Shown: positions 15,208 through 25,118, numbered from the stretch's first letter. The stretch: 64,000 nt of DNA from Nocardia gamkensis NBRC 108242 (GCF_001612985.1 NZ_BDBM01000004.1:186001-250000), one strand, 5' to 3'. Translations and numbers: made by a program. The notes: generated by a model not told the origin, from the sequence alone.

Positions 15208-17514
15208 ATGGTGAACGTGACCGACGGCTACGGGTCGAGCATTCTCGGCTATCCCAGGATCGGGCCGCACCGCGAGCTCAAGCGGGCGCTGGAGGCCTAC
15301 TGGCACGGTTCGCTCGACCGCGAAGAACTGCTGGCGGTGGGTCGCGAGATCCAGGAGACCCAGTTCAACGAGCTGGCCGCCACCGGACTGACCCAGGTGC
15401 CGGGCAACACCTTCTCCTTCTACGACCACGTGCTGGACAACGCGCTGCTGTTCGGTGCGGTGCCCCGGCGGTTCGAGCCCTACCGCGACGGACTGCATCC
15501 GCTGGACTTCTACTTCCTGATGGCGCGCGGCCGCCCGGATCTGCCGCCGCTCGAGCTGGTCCGGTTCTTCGGCACGAACTACCACTACCGCCAGCCGGAA
15601 GTGGACGCGGGCACCGAGTTCTCGCTGCACCCCGAGGCGCTGCTCGACGAATTCGACCGCGCGAAGGCGGTCGGCATCGAACTGCGGCCGGTGGTCATCG
15701 GCCCGGTGTCGCTGCTGCTGCTGTCCAAGGCCGGGCACATCCCCGGTGAGTCCGGCGGATTCGACACCCTCGGCCTGCTGGACAAGCTGCTGCCGGTCTA
15801 CGAGGAACTGTTCGAGATCCTCGCCAAGCGTGGCGCCACCTGCGTGCAGCTGGACGAGCCCGCGTTCACCAGCGAGCGCGCGCCCGCCGAGCTGGCCGCG
15901 TTCGAGGCCGCCTATCACCGCTTGGGCAAGGCCCCGCTGCGCCCGCGCATCCTGGTCACCGGACAGTACGGCGATTTCGGCGAGGCGCTGACCATCCTGG
16001 CGGGCACCAATATCGAGGCGATCGGTCTCGACCTGGCCAGCTACCGGATGCGCCCGGAGGATCTCGCCGCGGTGCCAGGCATCCGCCGCAAGCGCCTGTA
16101 CGCGGGTGTGATCAGCGGTCGCAACGTGTGGCGCGCGGACCGCTACGTCACGCTGGAATACCTCAACGAACTGGCCCAGGTGTGCCCGGACCTGGTCGTC
16201 TCGACCGGGACCACGCTGCTGCACGTGCCCTACGACCTGCTGATCGAATACGACATCGAGGGGCACGTCGCCGACCGGCTCGCGTTCGCGAAACAGAAGG
16301 TGGGCGAGGTGGTCTCGCTCGCGAAGGCGCTCACCGAAGGCCCGTCGGACAAGTGGCGCAAGCGCCCCACCGAGGTGCACTTCAAGCAGAAGCACGCGGT
16401 GCGGCAGCGGGTCTACGCGGTCACCCCGGACATGCGCTCGCGGGAGCCCTACGAGGTGCGCCGCGAAGCTCAGCAGCGCAAGCTGAACCTGCCGCCGGTG
16501 CCCGCGACCACGCTCGGTTCCTTCCCGCAGACCGCCCGCATCCGCCAGGCGCGCTACGAACTCGGTGAGGGCCGGTTGTCCTACGAGGAGTACCGCAAGC
16601 GGATCGAGGCCGAGATCGAGGCGACGATCCGGTTGCAGGAGGACATCGGCCTCGATGTGCTGGTGCACGGCGAGCACGAGCGCAACGACATGATCCAGTA
16701 CTTCGCCGAGTTGCTCGACGGCTTCGCGACCACCCGCTTCGGCTGGGTGCAGGTGTACGGATCCCGTTGTGTGCGGCCGCCGATCATCTACGGCGATGTG
16801 TCGCGCCCGGCGCCGATGTCGGTGGAGTGGATCAGCTACGCGCAGTCGCTGACCGACAAGCCGGTCAAGGGCATGGTCACCGGGCCGGTCACCATGATCG
16901 CCCGATCCTTCGTCCGGCAGGACCAGCCGCTGCACGAGACCGCCGACCAGGTGGCGCTGGCCATTCGCGACGAGGTGATGGACCTGGAGAAGGCGGGCAT
17001 CGCGATCATCCAGGTCGACGAACCGGCGATCCGGGAGATGCTGCCGCTGCGCCCGGAGGGCCGCGCCGAATACCTGCGCTGGGCGATCGGCGCGTTCCGG
17101 TTGGCCACCTCCGGGGTGCGGGCCGAGACGCAGATCCACACGCACATCGGATATTCCGGCCGTGCCGAGGTGGTGGAGGCGATCGAGGAACTCGACGCCG
17201 ACGTCACCGCCATCGTGGCGACCCGCTCGATCGAGTGGGTGCTGCGGGCGCTGAAGGAGGACTGCGCCTCCGGGCACGGGCTCAGTCACGGCGTCGGCCC
17301 CGGCGTGTACGAGAGCCGGTCCGCGCGCATCCCGGACATCGATGAGCTGGACGAACTGCTCACCGCGGCAGCCGAAGCGGTGACGCCGCAGCGGCTGTGG
17401 GCCAATCCGGACGGCGGTCTGAAGACCCGGCACTATTGGCAGCTCGAGCCGTCGTTGCGCAATCTGGTCGCCGCGGCGCGCCGCATACGCAGGCGGGTGG
17501 AGTCCACCGACTGA
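15208..17514 (+). CDS. MetE-like protein lacking the zinc site
   Basis: Full-length (768 aa) homologue of cobalamin-independent methionine synthase with both barrels: N-terminal GYPRIGPHRELKRALEAYW and C-terminal TTLGSFPQTARIRQARYE, HGEHERNDM, SRPAPMSVEW and QVDEPAIRE. Three of four zinc ligands are replaced: HTHMC is HTHIG (G648), the SIEASRS Glu is Val (AIVATRS, V670), and NPDCGLKTR is NPDGGLKTR (G736). The His of GVYDIHS is Arg (GVYESRS), and the Trp of the TILCWSF folate-site segment is Arg (MIARSF). The retained scaffold suggests a live protein but not ordinary homocysteine methylation. It stands alone after fadB2. Confidence 0.8.
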   Translation: MVNVTDGYGSSILGYPRIGPHRELKRALEAYWHGSLDREELLAVGREIQETQFNELAATGLTQVPGNTFSFYDHVLDNALLFGAVPRRFEPYRDGLHPLDFYFLMARGRPDLPPLELVRFFGTNYHYRQPEVDAGTEFSLHPEALLDEFDRAKAVGIELRPVVIGPVSLLLLSKAGHIPGESGGFDTLGLLDKLLPVYEELFEILAKRGATCVQLDEPAFTSERAPAELAAFEAAYHRLGKAPLRPRILVTGQYGDFGEALTILAGTNIEAIGLDLASYRMRPEDLAAVPGIRRKRLYAGVISGRNVWRADRYVTLEYLNELAQVCPDLVVSTGTTLLHVPYDLLIEYDIEGHVADRLAFAKQKVGEVVSLAKALTEGPSDKWRKRPTEVHFKQKHAVRQRVYAVTPDMRSREPYEVRREAQQRKLNLPPVPATTLGSFPQTARIRQARYELGEGRLSYEEYRKRIEAEIEATIRLQEDIGLDVLVHGEHERNDMIQYFAELLDGFATTRFGWVQVYGSRCVRPPIIYGDVSRPAPMSVEWISYAQSLTDKPVKGMVTGPVTMIARSFVRQDQPLHETADQVALAIRDEVMDLEKAGIAIIQVDEPAIREMLPLRPEGRAEYLRWAIGAFRLATSGVRAETQIHTHIGYSGRAEVVEAIEELDADVTAIVATRSIEWVLRALKEDCASGHGLSHGVGPGVYESRSARIPDIDELDELLTAAAEAVTPQRLWANPDGGLKTRHYWQLEPSLRNLVAAARRIRRRVESTD

Positions 17515-17539
17515 GGCCCTCGGTCTTTCTCACCCGTCC

Positions 17540-18009
17540 ATCGGTCAGGTCGCGGGCAGGCCTGCACCGGCCCGCGATCTACCGCAGGTGGCCGTCGAAG
17601 CGGCACTTGGTGGTCGACGTGGTGGCCGGGCTGCTCGGCCTGCAACCGACTCCGGACACCGGCGACCTCCGCGCCGACCTGACCCGCGCCATACGCGATC
17701 TCGTCATCGCACTGCGCGACACCTCGCTGCACCGGGTGCTGCCCGCGCTGGTCGCGGACCTGGCGGGCGACGAGCGGGTTGCGCGCCCACTTCCTGGCCA
17801 CCGTCTTCGAACCGCGCCGACAAACCACGGCGACGGCCCTGCGCTCGGCCATCGCGCGCGGCGAAGTGGATCCGGGCATAGATGTGGATTTCGTGCTGGA
17901 CTCGGTTGCCGCGCCGATCTACTTCCGCGCGTTGTTCGGACACCTGCCGCTGACGGACGAACTCGCCGAACAGTCGGTCGCCGCGGTGCTCAGCGCGATC
18001 GCCCGCTGA
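17540..18009 (+). pseudogene. Degraded TetR family regulator
   Basis: The recognition-helix region RAGLHRPAIYRRWPSKRHLV is followed by a TetR-like ligand domain, but the first 25-30 residues of the HTH are absent. The frame breaks at a G-run at 17776-17778: reading one G fewer turns DERVARP into DERLRAHFLATVF, and the correct frame then continues to a stop at 18009 through RGEVDPGIDVDFVLDSVAAPIYFRALFG. Thus it is 5'-truncated and carries a +1 shift. Its 3' end overlaps the end of the convergent TPR gene by 20 nt. Confidence 0.7.
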
Positions 18010-19333
18010 CGGCGGGCAGCGCGCTCAACGTGGCGAGCAGGTCGGTGGCGGCGTCGGCCACCGCGTCGGCCTCGGCGACGGCCAGCGCGGCCGCCGTGGC
18101 GGCCCGCACGCGTGGCAGCAGTGCCAAGCAGTCCGCGGCCGCGGCGCGGTCGGCCGGAGTGAGATCGGCGTCGTCCTCGGCGGCGGATTGCCATGCCGCG
18201 GTGGCGATCACCTCGTGCAGCCAGTTGAGCAGTTCCACCCGCAGCGGTTGCGGCTCGCGCAGCCAGGCGCGGGCGTAGGTCACCTCGGTGCGCTCGTGCA
18301 GCAGGGCGCCGAGCACGACTTCGGCGGCGGGCGCGGTGACGGAGTAGATCGACCCTTGATGCAGGACGGCGGAGAACAGGAAGACGACCCCGCGCACCTG
18401 GTCGTCGACATCCGTGCCGATCAGATCGGCGAGCATGGCCGCAGCGTCGCCCGCGGACCCGTGGGCGTGCGCCAGCGCCGCCCAGTCCGTCTCGCGCAGC
18501 ACGGTCGCGGCGCGCTCGTGGTAGGTCGGAGCGAGCGCGCCCGCCGCCCGGGTGCGGGCTTCGGCATCCGCCGAATCCAGCGCACGCTGGAACGCCGCCA
18601 GCGCCACGTCCGGTTCGCCGAGCCGCTCGCTGAACACCCCGACCTCGAAGCTGGCCCGCGCGGCGACCGCGGGATCGTCCGATTCGGCCATGGACCGGCT
18701 GATTTCCCTGGCTCCCGCCCAATCGCCCGCCTCGTCGAGATGCTGCACCAGATCGCCCGCGACGATGAGCGCCTGATCCCCGGGCCAGCCGTCGATCACG
18801 GAGCGGTAGGCGGCTTTCACGCCGGCGAGGTCGTCCTCGGTGCGCAGGAGGTAGGCCAGGTTGGACAGCGCCAGCCGGGCGATATCGCCGGGTCCGGCGT
18901 CGATGGCGTGCTGGTAGGCCGTGCGCGCCGCGTCAGAGTCGCCGCGCTTGGCCCGCGAGTAGCCGAGATTGATCCAGGCCCGTGGTGCGGCGTCGGCATG
19001 GCCGGACGCGGCGGCGCGCTCGTACATCGCTTCGGCCGCCGCGATATCGCCGCGTTCGGCCAGCAGCAGGCCGAGATTGTAGGCCGCGCGCGGCGCCGCG
19101 TCTTCGTGGCCGGAGTCGACCGCCACGTGGTAGGCGCCTTCCGCGGCCGGCTTGTCACCCGACGCGCTGAGCAGCCCGCCCAGCTCCGCGGCGGCCAGCG
19201 GCGCCCAGTTCGGATGACCGGAGGCGATCGCGATCTGGAACGCCTCGCGCGCGGCCGCCAGGTCGTTGCGCCTGCGGTGCATCTTGCCGAGGTCGAAGGC
19301 GAGGTCCGGCGGCCTCTTCAGCATTGTTCCCAT
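17990..19333 (-). CDS. Tetratricopeptide repeat protein
   Basis: 447-aa soluble protein made mostly of TPR/Sel1-like helical repeats of about 35 residues (for example AAEGAYHVAVDSGHEDAAPR, AAEAMYERAAASGHADAAPR, AARTAYQHAIDAG). These extend over residues 10-260 and are followed by a helical C-terminal region of unknown type. No signal peptide or membrane segment is seen. It is likely a protein-protein interaction scaffold; no partner is suggested by context. Start choice is between ATG 19333 and ATG 19324. The gene runs in the same direction as the AI-2E-family gene, about 100 nt downstream of it. Confidence 0.75.
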   Translation of the reverse strand: MGTMLKRPPDLAFDLGKMHRRRNDLAAAREAFQIAIASGHPNWAPLAAAELGGLLSASGDKPAAEGAYHVAVDSGHEDAAPRAAYNLGLLLAERGDIAAAEAMYERAAASGHADAAPRAWINLGYSRAKRGDSDAARTAYQHAIDAGPGDIARLALSNLAYLLRTEDDLAGVKAAYRSVIDGWPGDQALIVAGDLVQHLDEAGDWAGAREISRSMAESDDPAVAARASFEVGVFSERLGEPDVALAAFQRALDSADAEARTRAAGALAPTYHERAATVLRETDWAALAHAHGSAGDAAAMLADLIGTDVDDQVRGVVFLFSAVLHQGSIYSVTAPAAEVVLGALLHERTEVTYARAWLREPQPLRVELLNWLHEVIATAAWQSAAEDDADLTPADRAAAADCLALLPRVRAATAAALAVAEADAVADAATDLLATLSALPAVSGRSR

Positions 19334-19435
19334 CCAGCCTCGGCACCGAGTGGTGCGAATCGTTTCCGAGAAGTTCTACATCGGCGCGCGATCCCTGGCT
19401 ACCCATGGCGTGGGATACGCCGGTCAGGCGTGGAC

Positions 19436-20626
19436 TCATTCCGCGGGCGGGTTGTGACGGCCCGCCAGGCGGAGGGTCAACTGTCTTGCGAACTTTCGGC
19501 GCCGCTTGGGCGGACTCGTGCGCTCGATGTCGGCCTCCACGTCCGTGGGGACGTCGTAGCGGCGGATATAGGCGCCGGCGAACGCCTGCACCGTCGCGGT
19601 GACCGGGATGGCCAGCAGTGCGCCGGTCGCGCCGCGCAGCGCCGCGCCCGCCAGCACCGCCCCGAACGCGACGGCCGGGTGCATGTCCAAGGTGGAGGCG
19701 GTGACGCGCGGTTGCAGCACGTAGTTCTCGAATTGCTGGTAGAGCACGATGAACCCGAGAATCCACAGCGCGGTGCTCGGGCCGTGCACGAGGCCGACGA
19801 TCACCGGCAGCGCGCCGGCGAGATAGGTGCCGACCGTGGGGATGAACTGGGAGACCACGCCAACCCACAGCGCGAGGGCGAACGCGGACGGCACGTCGAG
19901 TACCCGCAGCATCACGTAGTGCGCCAGCGTCGAGACGAGGGCGAGCAGCCCGCGCGAGAAGATGTAACCGCCGGTCTTCGCCACCGCGATGTCCCACGCG
20001 CGCAATATGTGTCGCTGGCGCCGCGGCGGCAGCAGCGAACAGACGGCCGTGCGGATCCTGGGCCCGTCGGCGGCGAAGTAGTAGGTGAACAGCAGAATGC
20101 CGAGACCCTGGAAGAGCGCGCCGAGCGCGGCGGTGCCGATGCCCCACACGTTGCCCGCCAACCCGGTGAGGTAGCCCTCCAGGGTCGAGCTCCAGTCGGT
20201 GGCGTATTTCTGGATGTCGGTACTGGACAGATCCTGATGGAAGGTGTGGTTGATCCACTCCACGCCCCGGTCGGCGTATTCGGGGGCGTTCTTCACCAAG
20301 GTGGTGACCTGCTCGACCAGCAGGGCGCCCAGCGTCCAGAGGAAGCCGAAGACGAGGGCCGCCAGAACGATGAACACCAACCCGGTCGCGGGACCGCGCC
20401 GCATGCCGCGCCGTGCCAGCCAGTTCACCGCGGGCTCGATCGCGAAGGCGAGGAACAGCGAGACCAGCAGGACCGTCAGCAGGCCCTGTAGCCGCTCGAG
20501 CACCCAGAAGGCCGCCAGCAACCCGGTGATCGTCGCCGCGGCGAGCAGGAACGCGCGCGGCAGCCAAGGCGGCATACCGCGGGCGCCGTCGGCGGGTGGC
20601 GTCTCGTCGTCGTCCTGCACAGACAC
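19436..20626 (-). CDS. AI-2E family transporter (PerM-like)
   Basis: 396-aa integral membrane protein of the PerM/AI-2E transporter family. It shows the typical topology of N-terminal hydrophobic pairs (residues 24-50 and 63-90), a hydrophilic region ending in LGALFQGLGILLFTYYFAADG, and C-terminal helices with the conserved SQFIPTVGTYLAGALPVIV and YQQFENYVLQPRV motifs. Export of small molecules or ions is the family role; the substrate is unknown. The start is a GTG at 20626. The C-terminus is Lys/Arg-rich and cytoplasmic. Confidence 0.88.
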   Translation of the reverse strand: MSVQDDDETPPADGARGMPPWLPRAFLLAAATITGLLAAFWVLERLQGLLTVLLVSLFLAFAIEPAVNWLARRGMRRGPATGLVFIVLAALVFGFLWTLGALLVEQVTTLVKNAPEYADRGVEWINHTFHQDLSSTDIQKYATDWSSTLEGYLTGLAGNVWGIGTAALGALFQGLGILLFTYYFAADGPRIRTAVCSLLPPRRQRHILRAWDIAVAKTGGYIFSRGLLALVSTLAHYVMLRVLDVPSAFALALWVGVVSQFIPTVGTYLAGALPVIVGLVHGPSTALWILGFIVLYQQFENYVLQPRVTASTLDMHPAVAFGAVLAGAALRGATGALLAIPVTATVQAFAGAYIRRYDVPTDVEADIERTSPPKRRRKFARQLTLRLAGRHNPPAE

Positions 20627-20699
20627 ACCGCTAAGGTACCCACGCCGCGACCGGTTCGCGGCCGGACTTCGGGTGGCCGCGCCGGTACGGCGAGCAGGC

Positions 20700-21752
20700 T
20701 CACATGGTCGAAACGTCGATGACGAAGCGGTAGCGCACGTCGCTGGCCACGACCCGGTCGTAGGCGCCGTCGATCTCGTCGGCGGCGATCAGCTCGATCT
20801 CGGCGCCGATACCGTGCTCGGCGCAGAAGTTCAGCATCTCCTGGGTCTGCGCGATGCCGCCGATCATCGAGCCCGCCAGCGAGCGGCGGTACCCGGCGAG
20901 GCTGAACGGCTTGACGCTCATCGGGTTGTCGGGGAGACCGAGGATCACCAGGGTGCCGTCCAGGTTCAGCAGCCGCAGGTAGTCATCGATCGGCAGGTCC
21001 GCCGACACGGTGTTGAGAATCAGGTCGAATCGGCCGCGCAGCTCGCGGAAGGTCTGCTTGTCGCTGGTCGCGTAGTAGGCGCTCGCGCCGAAGAGCTTGC
21101 CGTCGTCCTGTTTGCTCAGCGAATGGCTCAGCACGGTCACCTCGGCGCCCATGGCGGCCGCCAGCTTCACCCCGACGTGGCCGAGCCCGCCCATGCCGAT
21201 GACCGCGACCTTCTTGCCCGGTCCGGCGTTCCAGTGCCGCAGCGGCGAGTACAGCGTGACGCCAGCGCACAGCAGCGGCGCGGCCACATCCAGGCCGATC
21301 CCTTCGGGGATGGCGACGACGAAGTTCTCGGTCACCACGATCTGCGTGGCGTAACCGCCGAGGGTGTGCCCGCCGGGCTGCACCGCCGGGTCGACCGTGC
21401 TGTTGTAGGTCATGGTCGCGCCCGCGGTGCAGTACTGCTCCTCGTCGGCCAGGCAGGGCGCGCAGACCCCGCAGGAATCGACCATGCAGCCGACGCCGAC
21501 GCGGTCGCCGACCTTGTGCCTGGTCACCGCGGCCCCGACCGCGGCGACCACACCCGCGATCTCGTGGCCCGGCACGCAGGGGTAGCGGGTTCTGCCCCAC
21601 TCGTCACGGGCGGTGTGGATGTCGGAGTGGCAGATGCCCGCGAATTCGATGTCGATCAGCACGTCGCGCGGGCCCAGGTCCCTGCGTTGGATCGTGACCT
21701 TCTCGAACGAGCCATCAGGGGTGGACAGGGCGTAGGCGGCGGCTGTGCTCAT
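20700..21752 (-). CDS. Zinc-dependent NAD(P) alcohol dehydrogenase
   Basis: 350-aa medium-chain dehydrogenase of the cinnamyl-alcohol/AdhC class. Catalytic zinc ligands are in [12 protein letters not shown] and PGHEIAGVV; the structural zinc Cys cluster is in [15 protein letters not shown]; the nucleotide fold is [22 protein letters not shown]. It likely reduces aldehydes with NADPH, as mycobacterial AdhC does. The ATG at 21752 gives the canonical N-terminus; the frame remains open upstream but without family similarity. It is divergent from the HtrA-like protease gene. Confidence 0.9.
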   Translation of the reverse strand: MSTAAAYALSTPDGSFEKVTIQRRDLGPRDVLIDIEFAGICHSDIHTARDEWGRTRYPCVPGHEIAGVVAAVGAAVTRHKVGDRVGVGCMVDSCGVCAPCLADEEQYCTAGATMTYNSTVDPAVQPGGHTLGGYATQIVVTENFVVAIPEGIGLDVAAPLLCAGVTLYSPLRHWNAGPGKKVAVIGMGGLGHVGVKLAAAMGAEVTVLSHSLSKQDDGKLFGASAYYATSDKQTFRELRGRFDLILNTVSADLPIDDYLRLLNLDGTLVILGLPDNPMSVKPFSLAGYRRSLAGSMIGGIAQTQEMLNFCAEHGIGAEIELIAADEIDGAYDRVVASDVRYRFVIDVSTM

Positions 21753-21903
21753 GAGGACATGCCTACCGTCGCATGGGTGCGATTGCCAACTGTGACACGG
21801 AAAAGACCCGCTCACGGCATATTTTCCGCCGGATCGATGATCTTCGGCGGCGTTCTCCGGCGACAATGGATTCGGTGAGCGGTTCGGCCGAGGCGGGAGT
21901 GCC

Positions 21904-23028
21904 ATGGACGAAGAACGGCAACAGTGGACCGGAGCGCGGCGCACGCCGCGTGGTGGCCGGGTGTTCGTGCTCGTCGTCACCCTCGTGCTCGCGGTCGCCG
22001 CGTTCCTCGGATATCGCGGTGAACCGCCCGGTAGCGACCGGCCCGGCCCCGCCGGGACCGCGGCCCCGGTCGCGTTCGCTCCGCCCGAGCCGCTCGACCT
22101 CGGGCTCGTCACCGCGGCGGTGCGCCCGGCGCTGGTCAACATCAATGCCTCGACCGAGCGGTCCGGGCCCGGCGCGGCGGGATCAGGCATCGTCCTCACC
22201 GCCGACGGCGAGGTGCTCACCAGTCATCACGTGGTCAAGGGCGCCGACACCGTGACCGTCACCGACGTGGGCAACGGCAAGGTCTACGACGCGGAGGTGC
22301 TCGGCTACGACGCCGAGGCCGACATCGCGCTGCTCGACCTGGCCGCGGCAACCGAACTGCCCACCGCGACCATCGGCACGTCGGCCGGACTGCGCGTGCG
22401 CGAGGAGGTCTTGGCGATCGGCAACGCGGGCGGGACCGGCGGCACGCCGACCGCGGTGCACGGTCCCCTCACCGACCTGGACACCGCGATCGTGGCGGTC
22501 AACGCCGCCGATCTGTCGCGCAAAGCGCTCAACGGGATGCTGGAGGTCGCGGCGGCGGTGACGCAGGGACAGTCCGGGGGAGCGCTGGTCGATCGGAAGG
22601 CCTCCGTGGTCGGCGTCATCGCGGCGGCGTCGGGCGAGGGAGCGCGGGCGGCCGACCACCCGGCGAACGGCTACGCGGTGCCGATCGACGCCGCGATGCG
22701 GGTGGTCGATCAGATCCGCTCCGGCACCCCGACCGACACCGTGCACATCGGACCCACGGCCACTCTCGGCGTGCTGGTCTCCAACGCACTGCCGGTCGGT
22801 ACCGGAGCCCGGGTGGACGCGGCGCTGTACGGGTTGCCGGCCCATGCCGCCGGTCTGGCCGCCGGTGACGTGATCACCTCGATCGACGACCGCGCCGTCA
22901 CCAACGCGCAGTCCCTGCGCAGTGCGCTGAACACACACAAGCCCAACGACACCATCCGCTTGGGCATCACCGGCGCGAGTGGCCGGCGCACGGTACCGGT
23001 GGCGCTGGTCGCAGGCCCGCCCAACTGA
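21904..23028 (+). CDS. HtrA/DegP-like serine protease with PDZ domain
   Basis: 374-aa S1C protease anchored by one N-terminal transmembrane segment (residues 20-38) with the catalytic part outside. The trypsin-like triad is visible: His in TSHHVV, Asp in ADIALLDL, and Ser in GQSGGAL. A C-terminal PDZ domain spans roughly residues 280-365, with [16 protein letters not shown] and [17 protein letters not shown]. It is predicted to degrade or refold damaged exported proteins. It converges, with 6 nt between stops, on a VKOR/DsbA-like pair, placing envelope proteolysis and disulfide formation together. Confidence 0.88.
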   Translation: MDEERQQWTGARRTPRGGRVFVLVVTLVLAVAAFLGYRGEPPGSDRPGPAGTAAPVAFAPPEPLDLGLVTAAVRPALVNINASTERSGPGAAGSGIVLTADGEVLTSHHVVKGADTVTVTDVGNGKVYDAEVLGYDAEADIALLDLAAATELPTATIGTSAGLRVREEVLAIGNAGGTGGTPTAVHGPLTDLDTAIVAVNAADLSRKALNGMLEVAAAVTQGQSGGALVDRKASVVGVIAAASGEGARAADHPANGYAVPIDAAMRVVDQIRSGTPTDTVHIGPTATLGVLVSNALPVGTGARVDAALYGLPAHAAGLAAGDVITSIDDRAVTNAQSLRSALNTHKPNDTIRLGITGASGRRTVPVALVAGPPN

Positions 23029-23034
23029 TCGGGG

Positions 23035-23601
23035 TCAGACCAGCGACAGCCAGTAATCCTGGAAGCGCAGGAACACCAGCAGCAGCACGACCGCGAAGAA
23101 CAGCGCGACGAGCGTCCAGCGCCATTCGGCGAGCACGCCGAGCGGACCACGGGAACGCCCCCACAGCTGATCGGTGCTCACCGCGAGCAGCGGCGTGATG
23201 ATCGCCCAGACCACCATGCAGTACGGGCACAGCGCGTTGATCCGGTACAGGCTCTCGAAGATCAGCCAGCAGACGAAGGCGAGCCCGAGCAGGTTGCCCA
23301 GCCACAGCCCACCCCAGACCCAGCGCGGGAAGCCGACCCCGGCCACCGACAGCGCGGCCAGCGTGACGACGACCGTGAACCCGACGATGCCCATCAAGGG
23401 GTTGGGGAACCCGAAGACGGCGGCCTGGTCGGTCACCATCACCGACCCGCAGGACAGGATCGGGTTGATGCTGCACGACGGCGTGTAACCGGGATCGGTG
23501 AACAGCTTGAACCGTTCCACGGTCAGCGCCACCGCGGCCAGCCAGCCGGCCAGCCCGCCGATCAACAGGACCCAGGCCGCCCGGGGCCCCGCGGTGATCA
23601 T
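23035..23601 (-). CDS. Vitamin K epoxide reductase (VKOR) family protein
   Basis: 188-aa membrane protein with four to five hydrophobic helices. The active-site CPYC pair is at Cys125/Cys128 and the shuttle cysteines are Cys43 and Cys51 in the first periplasmic loop (CSINPILSC). In actinobacteria VKOR takes the place of DsbB: it reoxidises DsbA-like oxidases and passes electrons to quinone. Its ATG overlaps the stop of the DsbA-like gene by 4 nt, a clear functional pairing. Confidence 0.93.
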   Translation of the reverse strand: MITAGPRAAWVLLIGGLAGWLAAVALTVERFKLFTDPGYTPSCSINPILSCGSVMVTDQAAVFGFPNPLMGIVGFTVVVTLAALSVAGVGFPRWVWGGLWLGNLLGLAFVCWLIFESLYRINALCPYCMVVWAIITPLLAVSTDQLWGRSRGPLGVLAEWRWTLVALFFAVVLLLVFLRFQDYWLSLV

Positions 23602-24377
23602 CGGCCCGCGGCGGCGCTGATCACGGGTGCGAGAGCGCCGTTACCGAAGATCTCCTGGCTGGACTCGACCTTCTTACCGTCGACGAACACCGAGGGCGTC
23701 GACTGGATGCCGCTGTCCAGCACTTCCTTGGTGCGGGCCTGGATGTACTTGTCGTACTTGTGGTCGGTGATGCACTGGGCGACGGCGTCGTCGGTGTAGC
23801 CCGCGCTCTTGGCGATCTGGACCAACTGGTCGTCGGACAGACCCGCGCCGCCCTCCGGTGGCTGCTGCGCGAACATCGTCCTCAGCCAAGCCTGGTACTT
23901 CGACGGGTCGGCTTCGGCGACGCAGTAGGAGGCGCTGCCCGCGCGCGAGGAGTACCGCGTGGTGGAGGCCTTGTCCAGGAAGGCGATGATGTTGTATTCG
24001 ACGGCCGCGGTGCCGTTGGCCACCGCGTCCTCGAGCACCTGTCCGTTGGCCGCCTCGAATGCCTTGCAGGCGGGGCACTGGAGGTCGGCGACGACGCGCA
24101 CGGTGACCTTCGCGTCCGGCTTGCCGATCCGGATGGCGCCGTTGTCGGTGATCGAGGCGGGCACGGGGCCCGCGTTCGTGGTGCCGGTCGCCGCGATGGA
24201 CGGGGTGGGGCCGGGATCGTCGTTGCGGGCCTTCTTCACCGCGATGCCGATGCCGATCGCCGCGATCAGCGCGACGAGCACGGCGGCGACGGCCACCTGG
24301 ATCAAGATCTTGCGGTTGCGGTCGGCGCGTTCCGCCGCCAGCAGCGGGTTCGACTTCCCACCCTGGTTTTTGCTCAC
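23598..24377 (-). CDS. DsbA-like thiol oxidoreductase, membrane-anchored
   Basis: 259-aa protein with a short basic cytoplasmic tail, one transmembrane helix (residues 24-48) and an exported thioredoxin-fold domain carrying CPAC at Cys101/Cys104. The cis-Pro region reads IQSTPSVFVDGKKV near the C-terminus. It would introduce disulfides into secreted proteins and be recycled by the VKOR encoded by the overlapping downstream gene. This resembles the mycobacterial membrane-anchored DsbA/VKOR arrangement. Confidence 0.9.
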   Translation of the reverse strand: MSKNQGGKSNPLLAAERADRNRKILIQVAVAAVLVALIAAIGIGIAVKKARNDDPGPTPSIAATGTTNAGPVPASITDNGAIRIGKPDAKVTVRVVADLQCPACKAFEAANGQVLEDAVANGTAAVEYNIIAFLDKASTTRYSSRAGSASYCVAEADPSKYQAWLRTMFAQQPPEGGAGLSDDQLVQIAKSAGYTDDAVAQCITDHKYDKYIQARTKEVLDSGIQSTPSVFVDGKKVESSQEIFGNGALAPVISAAAGR

Positions 24378-24531
24378 CGTGCGCTCACCACGCCTTTCGC
24401 TCGCCGGACGGTTCCTGCCGCCACGATCGTAGATCCGCAGGCCACCTACCCGCGTGATCGGCCCACAGTGGTCATCATGGTCGGCTTTCCTGAGAGATTC
24501 CGAAACGTGCCGCCTACTCCCGGGAATCGCG

Positions 24532-25107
24532 CTAGCGCGGCGTGATGCCGGCGAGGACGAGATCGACGGCGTCGCGCGCCAGGCCGGCGGGCAGTTCTCC
24601 GCCGAGTTGCGTGACGTGCAGATGGATCAGGCCGCCCAGCGTCAGCACGGTCAGCCGGGGGTCCGCCGTCGGTACCGCGTCCCCGCGGGCGATGCCGCGC
24701 CGGACGATCTCTTCCGAGGCCGACAGCCGCCGCACCCAGAATTCGCGGCGGATCACATCGACCTCGGGGTCGGCCTCGGTGATCACGCTGCCGCGTATCA
24801 GGGCCCGTCCGGATGGCGTCTGCGCGAAACGGATCAGATCGGTCACGAATCGCTCCAGATCGCCGCGCAACGACCCGGTATCCGGAAGCGGGATCTCTTC
24901 GGCCACCAGGGACAGCAGGGCGTCCAGGAGCAATCGGGGCAGCGTTTTCCACCGTCGATAGATCGATGTCTCGTGCACGCCCGCGTCCGCGGCGACATCG
25001 GCGATCCGCACCGCGCCGATCCCAGCCGCCTCGATGCGGGCCAGTGTCGCGTCGAGCACGGCTTTTCGTAGCCGCGCACCGCGGAGCTGTCCGGGGAAGT
25101 CACCCAT
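24532..25107 (-). CDS. TetR family transcriptional regulator
   Basis: 191-aa TetR repressor. The HTH is RIADVAADAGVHETSIYRRWKTLPRLL, followed by a TetR C-terminal domain. It is divergent from a carboxylesterase gene, and two palindromes sharing CGCAAG...CTTGCG lie between them, so autoregulation and control of the esterase are likely. The inducer is unknown but may be an ester substrate or its acid. Confidence 0.88.
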   Translation of the reverse strand: MGDFPGQLRGARLRKAVLDATLARIEAAGIGAVRIADVAADAGVHETSIYRRWKTLPRLLLDALLSLVAEEIPLPDTGSLRGDLERFVTDLIRFAQTPSGRALIRGSVITEADPEVDVIRREFWVRRLSASEEIVRRGIARGDAVPTADPRLTVLTLGGLIHLHVTQLGGELPAGLARDAVDLVLAGITPR

Positions 25108-25118
25108 GCGGCGATTAT

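Noticed and set aside
14731..17433. A minus-strand open frame of 900 codons antisense to the metE-like gene.
   Set aside because: Shadow frame of a codon-biased gene; the + strand product aligns with MetE throughout.
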